The translations under genes were made by a program, and so were the position numbers. From the NCBI GenBank assembly GCA_024516035.1, contig CM044959.1, positions 31,606,189-31,670,188 of the forward strand: 64,000 nt of DNA, read 5' to 3'. This document shows, piece after piece, positions 25,801 to 37,800 of this stretch. This DNA is from Bactericera cockerelli. Lineage: Eukaryota; Arthropoda; Insecta; Hemiptera; Triozidae. The number at the start of each line of letters is the position of its first letter. The first letter of the stretch is position 1. The notes under the pieces were generated by a model that saw only the letters and a program-made list of their open reading frames with translations, did not search any database and had not been told where the DNA came from.

Positions 25801-28800
25801 TATCATAATATGTTCCAGAGAAGTGTTTGAAGTTCTTGATTGTTATAACTGAAGAAAAGCATGTATGTTCTTCTGTAAACCACTAAGCCCAAATCTCTTT
25901 TCAAATAATAAAATCGATATAATTATATTTTCCGTAATTATGAACTTTTGAATTCCAATACAGTCTGTTACCAGTCCTGTGATTCTATTATATAGGGGTT
26001 GGGGTATGACTAAACAAGTGTCATAGAAGGGGGGGGGGGGGGGTGCAGGGTCTCACTTACCTGATTACTGTTATCAGTCACGAGGGCGGCCATGTTGGGA
26101 TGCTTCACAACGCTGAATCTACCCTTGCGCTCCTCATCAATACCATTCACTGAAATAAATTAAAACAGAATTCAATCAGTTTTAAAAGTAAGAAAAAAGA
26201 ACAAGATTTTTTCATCACATTTTTTTTTTTATGTCAGTGTCAAAAATCAAATTAGTGTTCTAAATGTACTGCTGCCGTTCATGGCTCCTGTTGTTTAAGG
26301 CGCAAGCTACACCGAATTGTTTTGGTGGTCAGTTGGTCAGTAACCGGGATAGTAAGTAAAAGATTAAAATGATGTGTTGTTTTTCTTTTGACATTTTTCC
26401 ATTTCATATATGCCTAATGCCTAAGCAAACTACTCCCAGTTTGTCCGGGCCTACAGTACATTTCCATAAGATTAATTACCGTGATTAAAAATTATTCATT
26501 AAAACCGTGGACCAAAAATTTACAAGACTGTCCGGAGTTTCAGAGAAAAGAGGTCCTTGAGTTTCTTCGTCAAAGACTGTCAGTTACTATCCAAAGACGC
26601 AATGCTGCCTGTGTCAGAGACATATTGCCCCATCAACTTATTCTAGCAAAGCCACGGTATTTTATTAGTTTATGAAATAAATACTAATATTATCGTGAAA
26701 ACTTTTGGCTTTAAACTTTTAGAAATTGGGCAGCTGGTTAAGGCTTTTATTCCGCGGTTCGTTCCTTGGGTACCACACGGTGTAGTCCAAATCTCCATGA
26801 CAACCAGTGATATTTTCTCTGCCATTAGTATATTTCTTCTCTATTTAATTATTAGGAGATAGTCACAAGAGTTTAATGGCTGACTCACCTATGTAGGGAG
26901 GATTACTGTTGTACTCTTCATCCTGCCTGTATGTGGGGAATGAAGGATACTCTTCCTGTACCTGGGAATAGAAGAGGGAGATGATACATTTTACTTGACT
27001 TAGTAAAAACAGTAAAAAATAAAATCATAAAAAAATGAGTTGTTACAGAATTATTCAAAAAAAATACAACATAAAAATATGTTACCTAGGACAGTTTTTG
27101 TTCAGTATCATCTCTACATAGAACATGGCATCTTGTGATTTAACAGAATAAAATTTGGGGATCACTTTTTAATTTACCGTCAAGTTTTCCAGTGCAGTAC
27201 TATCTAGACTTACCGTAGGTGAGTTCTTTCCAGTACTATTGTTAGTTGTCATACTAGACGTTATCTGAAACAATAAAATCCAGAAGTATAAGAAGTGATT
27301 TCTTTATAATAGAGTCCAGACAAAGAGGGAACCATGTGTACATTGTCTTGGAGACTATTTGGGTTCAAAATCACTTTCAGAACACTTCAGACTACAGATT
27401 CTCGGAGTGAAATCAGGATCATGAACAAAAAAGTTCAACAGATTTAGACATACTTAATAAAAATTCTAGACATATCTAATAAGAATTCTAGATTTACCTA
27501 ATAAGAAACATTAAGGCCCAAATCAGGAACAGGATTAGATTTGATTTAAGAGGACACTATCCCCTAACTCGTGCTATAGTGCGCTGTGATTGTTTGAAAA
27601 ATCTGACTAGAGGACGTGTCAGACTTATCTTAACTTTAATCCTGTTTCATAATGTGTCTTTATAATAAAACTAGCGTTTTGAATTATTCCATAAGTCCAA
27701 GATGACGTGTAGGAAGAAATCTGGGTAAAAGGAAGGCAAAGGGAATGCCAAAGGCATTATCACCACCCTTGATCAAACTTTGTTTATCTTTAATAATTAA
27801 TTATACCTTTTGACTGCACCTGTAAATAAAAAATTGTAAATAAAGATTGATCTAAATTGTTGAATAAAGAGAACAGTAGTGACTCACCACAGGTGAATCC
27901 TTGCCGGTCTCTCTCAGGCTGGAGGGCGCCGAGTGAGTGGGCCCCACCTCGGAGGGGGGCAATATCTTGGCCAGCTCCTGCTCCAGGTCATGCAGATCCA
28001 CGGCGGGGGTGCGCCCCGGGGGCCGCCTCTCCTTGTCTGGCTCCCGAGACCCGCCGGCGCCATCCTGCGAGAGAAGAGGTAATAATAATAATAATCCCGT
28101 GTCCGTGAGTTAGGTATTGACACCTAAGTCACGGTGGTGAGAGGATTATATGGACGCCCAGATTCAATGTCTAGGCTCCTTTCATGTCCATTGATTCTAT
28201 TTGGTTTTAACGTCCTGACTTGAGAGTGTTAGAGTACTTATACAATCGAACTTGGATATAAGAGAACTAAAGGGACTGGAATTTTTTTCTTTTAAATTTC
28301 TCTTATAAAGAGCTTATGTTCCCTTAAAGAGAGGTAAATGGGACCTCAAAATTGTTCTCTTACATCTAGGTTTCTCTTATCTCCTTCTTATACTAATAAT
28401 AAATATCATATTTTTTGTGTTAATCACGATGTGATATCACAATTACTCAAACTCGCTTTACTAAATTTTTGTCGTAGTAGAGACTGGAACCACCGACCTT
28501 CGGTTACGAGTCCACCGCCTTATCGATCAAGCTACTGAGGTCGATTAAGATTACTACTAGTGGGTGTTTACTGTTATTCTGTGAAGTAACTTTTCCTAGC
28601 AATCTAGCATATGAAATGTTCAAATGAAGCCAACAATATAATTAAAACATACAAAATTGTCTGTAGCATTGACGAGATTGTCTCTAGCATTGACTGACAA
28701 ATGGAAGATAAGAAATTCTAAGATTTTCAGTTGATCGAAAGCCAAGATTCAACTGGCAATTGTGAGAGCGGTATTCTAAAGGTTGAGAGGAACGAGACAA

Positions 28801-31800
28801 AAGTTCAAATTAGCTAAGAATGAATATGGTGCTAGAGTAGATTGTATTTATCACAAACAAATGTCATTCTCTTTCAAAAAAGGTTAATCAATAACAATAT
28901 AAAAACATATTTTTATTGATAATACTATTTGCTGGAATCCACCACACACTGAAAAGTACATTGGACTGCAGGAACTAATATAATAAATAAAGGATATGTT
29001 GTAAAAAAATATATAATAAAGTTATTTGAAAAAAATCTAAAATATTATCAATTTTTTGCTAGAAAAGAGGAAGAAAATAATAAAAATGATGCCAAGGCTT
29101 ACTTGAGATTTATTCGAAGCTGGTAAAGGCTGAATAACGAGGGAAGAATCAGCTTTCATCACAACTTGCTCTGAAATTAAAGCAACAAAGTATGTCATTT
29201 TTATGTTTCAGTTTTCAAAAACAATAAACAAACAAAAAGTGAAATATACCCTTATATCCTGAATGAGGTTGAATTCAAATAAAATGGTGTAATTAACTGA
29301 TCACAATTAAGTAAGGTTGAAATTTTGAACTTTAGGACCTCGATTTACCTGAATATGTTGGTACGAACTAAGAAAGAAAAAAATCTCAAATGCTAGGGAA
29401 GGGAGGCACGACCCGGCAAGCTTTATGGCAATACCTGCCTTGCTGAGCTGGTCTGAGTACGCTATTAGAGAACCCGTGCATATTTGTAGTAATAATAATA
29501 GTACTCTTCAGTGGAAGGTAACCACCAGGCGAGTTTAATGGTTGAAGCATTTCCTACCACCTTATTATTATGTGGTCATGTACTCCAATAAATAAGGAAA
29601 AATTCATGCATTAGCTGAGATTGGAACCAATGGATCCCTACGATACCTAGATTAACTAGCGACTTAACCACTTGAGTACCAATTTGTAGGTACAAAGGAA
29701 ATGATAATGTTAATAAAGATTAGTGAATAATAAATGAAGGATGTGTATGTTAAATGAAAATATAATAAAGTTATATTTTCATTATAACTTTATAATATTT
29801 TTGTAATAATAATACTCTTCAGTGGAAGGTAACCACCAGGCGAGTTTAATGGTTAAAGCATTTACTACCACATCATTATTATGTGGTCATATAAAATATA
29901 CCTTGTTTATACTGCCGAGGTAAGACTGAAAAGTCCCTTTACTCCAGCAGTCAATATACCCCAATAAATAAGGAAAAATTCATGCATTAGCTGAGATTCG
30001 AACCAATGGGGATCTCAGCATTCGAAAAAAAAGGAAATTTTTCATCTTATGATAAATGATAAATGCCCGCAGAACGGGTATATATTAACGAGCCGAGCTC
30101 TATTTACACAAATAATATTAATAGTAAAAGGATAAAAATAAACAAAGGTTACAAAAATACTAATAATAAATCACAAAATACATTATATCCAGGTTTCTCT
30201 TATAAAGAGGTTCAATCTTATTAGAACGCTCCGATGCACTTCATAATAAAATATTCCAGATTTGGTTTAATCCTCTCACCTGGAGTGGTGGGCACAAAGA
30301 GAGCCTGCGGCGCGGTGCCCTGGCCCCTGACTGGCCTAGGGTCACGCCACTGGTGTCCACATAGGTGAGGGGCACAGACTGGACCAGAATGTGCTGGGGG
30401 GGGCCCATGGAGCCCTCGGCCCCATTCACCCTCAGGGGCACACCTTGAGGAGAGAAACCTGCGGAATGAACCATAGTGGGTGTTATTGTTAATTATTTAA
30501 CACTCTGTTAATTATTAAACATTATCAGACAAAAAGCACACTCTGAACACATGCTAGCAGAACAGACCTTAAAAATCTGCTTACGATCTTAAAATCTGCT
30601 ATAATAATAATAATAATAACTCTCTTTAGTGGACGGTAAAAACCAGGCGAAGGTAATGCTCAAAGCATTTTCTACCACCTAACCCTCTTATTATTATGTG
30701 GTCACAAACTCAAATTAATGAAGAAAAATTCATGCAATGTGTGGGATTCGAACCAGCGGATCCCTAGGCTAACTGGATTACCAGACTAGTGCGTTAACCA
30801 CTTGGTATTGACTATGTCGAGGTAAGATTAATGAGATTGTAAGGGATGCGACGCATTGTACATTTTCGTAGATATATTTTTTTCAAATTTAGGAACGTGC
30901 ATTGCTCACGATGAGTGCCTTTAACTATTATGAGTGCCTTTAATTTATTTTTCTATACCTCTTCATTTGCTGAGCATATCAGGTTTTTCCTGACGCATTA
31001 TCTGATTTAAACTGTTGTCAAAATGGGACTACCTGTCTTGAGCTGACAGTTGAAATAAAGCACTCACTACGGTCAAACCTGGATATAAGAGAACTCAAGG
31101 GATCGGATTTTTTTTTATCTTATATCCAGGTTTCTATTATAAAGAGAGGTAAATTGGACCTGGAAATTGTTCTCTTGCATCCAGGTTGGACTGTACAATT
31201 GTACATATACTAATCTGTACTCCCTGTACTTATACTTATATGTAGTCCCTGAGTTAGCCCTAGCCCAAGACCCCACCTGGCCAGTTCTTACCATGTGTGA
31301 CCTGCATGGGTCCAGACTCCTCCTCGTTGTGAGGCCGCACTACATCGGCCGCAGCGGGAATAGCTGAGGAGGAACAGGCCGAGTGCACAGTGCTCTGAGG
31401 AGACATGGAGCCCTGGGAACAGAGTAACAATTGTAATTAGAGCTATTATTAGACATTATTCCTGCTGTAATTTCAACAGAAAACTGTGGGGGTACAAGGA
31501 AAATGCGAACTGTGGATGTGGCAGTGAGCAGACACATGACCATTTGTTGGTCTGTAACGAACAGGACCAACCATGCACATATGACGATCTTTTGATGGCT
31601 AACGAGAGAGCACTCCAACCATTGGAGGAGGAAAATTTGATGATAGGAAGAGGACACGGAAAGTAAGTATTAGACATTAGGAGCCACATTATGAAACAGG
31701 ATTAGAGTTAAGCTAATGACTGGTCACAATAGATCTACTTAGGTCGCAGTGTTAATTGTAAGGGTTTCACTGAAAACCCTGCAACCAGGTAAGATAATAA

Positions 31801-34800
31801 TAAAGCCAGTAACGTACTCAAGTCGGAGTTAAGGGATAGTGCCCTACTAGATTTTAATCATGTTTTGTAGTTCGGCCCTCAGAAAACATTGTTGCTCCAC
31901 AAGTTGTGAATTTGCGTATTACATTGAATGTGGAAAATTGTGAATCCTGTCCAACTTTAAGAACTAGATTGTGTTATTAGTTCGGTTTTAAAAGTTTGCT
32001 AGAAAAAAATCATTATTTGAAAGAAAAAATACACTCCCAATGTATTATGGACACAATATTTCCTCATGAAAGATTCACATTGTATACATTAGGCAATAAA
32101 ATTTCATTGACTTTAAAATGTATTTTACTGATTGGTATGCTGTGTACTTTGGCAATCTGCTATCAGCAAAAATGCTGACAGCATCTTTGTTTCATTGTTT
32201 ATAATAATTAAAACATTTGTTTCTCTCTCACTCTCTATTTATTTTGATTGAATCAATCATGAATGAATCCACACGTGCTCCTCGTCTACTTACATTGACC
32301 AGGTCCTTGCTGTTGCACATGTTGGCGAGCTTCTGGGACAGGCTCTGTATGTAGCCGTCGTAGGAGCCGGGGACCTGGGGGGGTGGCGGGGTGGGAGGAC
32401 TGGATGGGCGGGGTGCTGCTCAGCTCCATGGGCTGGCAGGTCAGCTGGGTCAGCTTCTGCTGCAGCTCCGCGATGGTCGCGGTTCGATTCCTGAGGAGGT
32501 GCATTGAATTTAACATGAGTTTCATTTTACAAATAAATATACATAAAAATAACACCTCCAAGCGTACAAAAACAAAAAAAAAGCGCACAAAAAACGATGA
32601 TTGCGGTTCGATTCCTGAGGAGGAGAGAATTGAATTGAACATGAGTTTCATTTTACTAATAAATATACATAAAAATAACACCCCCAAGCGTAAAAAAAAG
32701 CGTACAAAAAACGATGATTGCGGTTTGATTCCTGAGGAGGAGAGAATTGAATTGAACATGAGTTTCATTTTACTAATAAATATACATAAAAATAACACCC
32801 CCAAGCGTAAAAAAAAGCGTACAAAAAACGATGATTGCGGTTCGATTCCTGAGGAGCGGAGAATTGATTTGAATTGAATTGAACATGAGTTTCATTTTAC
32901 AAATAAATATACATAAAAATAACACCCCCAAGCGTACGGAGAATTGAATTTGAATTGAATTGAACATGAGTTTCATTTTACAAATAAATATACATAAAGA
33001 TAACAAATCCAAGCGTACGGAGAATTGAATTTGAATTGAATTGAACATGAGTTTCATTTTACAAATAAATATACATAAAAATAACACCCCCAAGCGTACA
33101 AAAACTTACATTTTCTAATTTAGATAAATTCTTCTTATGTATTAAAATCATTAAAAAAAGATATATAAAATTGTGTGAAAATATTATAACACCCCCAAGC
33201 GTACAAAAACATACATTGTTCGAAACCCCGCCGGGACATGACAAGTTATCCCCCCATTTGGGATTTTACCACATAATAATATGTTTTGGGCTTACTGCTG
33301 GAATAATGGGACTTTAATAGTCTTAATCGGGCAGTATAAATAAGGCGATATTATTATTATTATCCCATTTTAGTCTGGTTTATGTGGTAGCACCCCAAAA
33401 AATTTTCCCACCGGCCGCGCCTGCTCCTTGCACTTATTATTATTATTATACAACGCTTTATTAGGTATAAATGGACACTATGTACAATTGTACATACAAA
33501 TAATTATTTTAACAATGAAAAAAATGGAAACAATACTTACATGTTCTCAATGGAATTCTGCTGGGACAGCTTGGTGTGGTCGCTATCTTCCGTCCTTGTC
33601 TCACTCGCATCGTCTGCCGGGTCCTCCTCCTCGGGAGCCTTCACATTGTCCCCCACCACCACGGGGCTCACCAGGAAGCGCGAAATCTTGCGGGCCTGAA
33701 ATACCAAATAACAGGTATTAGAGTCCCAAACAATCTATCTCTAAGATTGTTAAAATTTCTTACAAATCTTAACTGGGATTATATTTGAATACATTTACTA
33801 ACAGTAATATACATCTTCCATAGTAGTACAAACTGGAACAATTGTTAAAATTGTTAAAATGGGGATACATCAGCCAAGAGGAGTTATGTGACTGCGGTGA
33901 ACAACAAACTGAGGATCATCTACTCATATGCAGAAATATGGAGACGCAGTGTACAAGAGAGGATCTCCGAATATGCAATGATGCTGCTGTTCAAGTTGCA
34001 AAGTACTGGCAATTCAAGATATGAATGGTGGATGAGATGCCGAACACGGCAAGTAAGTAAGTAAGTATCTCTCAGAGACAGACTCAACACTGTCTACTAC
34101 TTTCATATAAAAAATAATTTCACAACAATATACCTCGACTCTCCATTGATTTCCTCCCTCATATCTTACAACGCACATTCCTCTACTTTAGACCTTAGTA
34201 ATAATATTACGCCATTTAAAGAAATGTGTAAAGAGGCTTTATCTTTTCCCCTGTAATATTTTTTAAATTTAAAATCCAGTTACCTGTTTACGTAATTGCA
34301 TATTATATGCGTGTAAACAGAGATAAAAAAAACAGGGACCAATTCCTCAGAGCTGCTTTTAACTTTGACTGGCTTGCACGCACGGTGACCTGGGTTCGAA
34401 TCCCAGAAGATTTGTTGTTGAAGCCAGCTTGGCTACAGCTGGAGTGGGGGGTGATGGTCTCACGCCAACTTTATTTCAAAGTTGGTTCAGGAAACTCAAA
34501 GTTGGATTTTTTTTCAGCTCTGTACTCTTACCTCGGATGTTCAGGGTGCACCCATACCTCGTGAGGAAAAATGAGTAGCTGCTTTAAAGCAACCAGTGGC
34601 GGAATTATGGACAAATTATAAACAAGAATATAAAAGAAACGGGGGAGAGTCCAATAATTCTGCGCTACCCACTAAAATTGTGATATACTAACACAAAAAA
34701 CACATATTAATTTTATTTTCAAATAAATTGAAGAGAAAAAAATCTATTCAAAATAAAAATAGTAATGAACACCTTTGCCTAGTTAAGTTTACTCACAGGT

Positions 34801-37800
34801 TTGTTCTCTTTCTCAACAGGAGGTGGATTGGTTTCGACCGGTGCAAAGGATTCCTCAAGTGGCTTCACACCTTCAAGGTCCGGGTTCGATGAACTTCCCA
34901 CACTACTGGTTGTCAAATCACACACCGCCACCGATGTGGAGCTCTCGTCTTTCTGCGATAACAGACGAGGATGCGGGAATTAAGTCAAATTTAATACGAA
35001 GAGATGATGAAAGAGAGAAAAAAAAGATACCAAAGGGATTTGAACTTTTTACTCGAAGAGAATATTTTTTTAAAGGAAAAATTAAACCAAAAAAATATTT
35101 AATTAATAAACAATTGAGTTAGTCAAAAGAAATAAATACAAAAATTCGATATACATAGGAAGAAATTGAAACTTAAATTGACAGATAGAGAAGAGTGTTG
35201 AGATAAGACGAGATAAATAAAGCGTGATATATAAAATAGAGGGAGCAGGTGTACACGAAGACTACAAAGGTCGACATAAACGGCTTGAAATGCCACGGGT
35301 AAACCTAATGTCAGCAGAGAAAAATAGATGTCAATTAAAAACCCACCGATAAAAATGTCGAATTCCAGATACTTGGTTAGTACGGACTGCAGTAAACCAG
35401 TTCTAGTAATGGACTTACTTCCACAAGGTCGTCTCAGTACAGAAGATAAAGTGATGATAAGGTTCACCTTACCACTGTGACCTTATAGAGAGCATTTGTA
35501 ATGACAGGTACCATAGGTATGTAGTAATAGCTTAGAACTATACAACAGGTTTGACTTTGAATTTGTTAAGTAAATTTTATTCACTTATGTATTGAATAGA
35601 GATGGTTTAGAATTGTTAGAATATTATGGCTTTGACCCGAGACTTTTGTAAAAGTGAAGGTAAGGTATTCTCTTGAGATATGTTGGCAATGCAATGTATG
35701 GATTTTTTTCACATTAATCCGATTCTATACTTACCATAGGAAGTACTGTTCTTTAATTACCTATTAAAAAATAGTTTGTACCGTGGAGATTAAAAAAAAT
35801 TGATATCTAGGGAAACGGCAACAAACAATAGAGCTACAACAAACTAACGCTATTTGTGTTTTAATATAATGTTGTCAAGAGTGTCCTCTCCTCATGTTAA
35901 CAAAAATCACTGAACTTTCCATGGGCCAGAAAAACTGACAAAATTAATTCTCATGTACGATGTAGAGAAAGCCTAATTTGGAATCGCAAAAAGAAACAGT
36001 AGTCGAATCATTACTTAGCTAAAAATAGCGAGTGTGCTGAATAAATTAGAGATCTAGGATTAGAATACAAAATCCTAATACTGTGTGTGGAGGGAACAAG
36101 ACTCAGGACTGTGAGAGTAAAGGGACTCTTTAGTCTGATTTTTGCAGGATAAACAGAGTATTGTATTTATTGTTGTATATTGAGGAGTGTACAAAAATTA
36201 AATTTTCCATACTTTTCAATATAATAAGTTAAAACACACCCCAATTTACTCAATCCTCTAGTCTAGTAGGTCAAGGGTTCGAATCCAAATCAGACTATTG
36301 TTAACATAATAATTGGCATCCTTCTATTTTGTTCATAATCAAATTCTATTTTATTTTCACAGCACATAAAAACTTCTCCCAGGACATCTTCCCGAGGCAG
36401 AGTACTCAGCACTGAGGCAAAGCTACCTCTTTGAACAGAGAAACTAAGACGTTTGTTTGTTATAAACACCTTTGAGGAGCGAAATTAATTTTGTTCTATG
36501 TTTATAAGATCCGTTTCGGGATAATGTAATCATTGAGCATTTGATAAGTTTTTGACCACGTGAATAATATTTCAAATAAAGAACCATTCTACTTTATGTT
36601 TGATGTATAAATGAAACAATATTTCTCTGTCACCCTGTATTCAACACACTAGCGGCATGAAACACAGATACTCGTCATCCACTGACGAGAGATCTCTCAG
36701 TACCTGAGATTTCCTATTTAACCTGCTAAATCCACTGATTAGGAATATTTGTACAGTCAACCTATCTATTCTATTTGCACATGTCAGAGCGTTCTTCAAT
36801 ACCAGGGTCACTCGTCTTTCATTGTCAATGCTCTTTATATTAGATACACTGAGGTGATCACTTATTCTGCCAACTGAGTTGCTAAGTGGTTAAATAAAAA
36901 AAATAGTTTTTCTCTATGGTATCATTATTCATTAAGAATTGACAGCTGCAGATACGGGTATAGTGGTGCACTCCTAGAGAACAGGCATCATGTTCATGTT
37001 CAATTCTTCTTGAGGCCTCATCATTTTCATTTTAATATTCTATCTTTTTTATTACAATCTTGTTCAGATTGGTGAGAATTGATTTACTGAAAAACCATAG
37101 GCAAAAAATTGGCATTTCCTCACCCCCCTAATCTTAAAAGAAAACAACAATTAATATGGAAAAGTTTCAAAAACCAAACAAAAAAACACACACTTGAGAT
37201 GTATAAATTTTTCTTGAAATCAAGGCCCAGAATAACATTTGTATCATAACATCAAACCATGAAACAAGCAGAGTAGTTTGTGAGAAAAAAGTGAAGGTAT
37301 AAAAGAGTGAACAAAAAGGAAAAAAGAGATTTAAAAGGTAATATTAGTAGATAAAATTAGATGGTTGTTAAATTAATTCCACACGAATATTCCTGAGTCT
37401 GCCTGGAAATAAAACGAATCTAAAACAGTGCATTGTACCTATAATTACTTTGTCTATAATTTAAGAAAAAATACGTCATCTTATGATTCATTTGAAATTT
37501 TAGATCGGGTATCAGTATACGAGTAAAAAGAATCCTTCTTTTTTACCATGTACCAATTTGACTTAACTCTCTAAAGAGTTATATGAGCTGGATTACTCTA
37601 CATGGAATATAACGAAATATACGTAAAAATTACATAAAAGTAAACCTCTTTACAACTACATACATTAATAAAAATTACTAAACTCTTCTATCGCTACAAC
37701 CTAACACCTAGTTACTTCTGAATCTAACTAATGATATTTCTACCTCTAACTTCTAACACGAGTATTCTATACAGACTCTATAAATATAATGAACGGCAAA

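Noticed and set aside
32286..33093. Frames of 100-170 codons in both directions over the tandem array
   Set aside because: They repeat with the DNA unit and contain the same low-information peptide; only the 32294-32490 portion fits exon structure.
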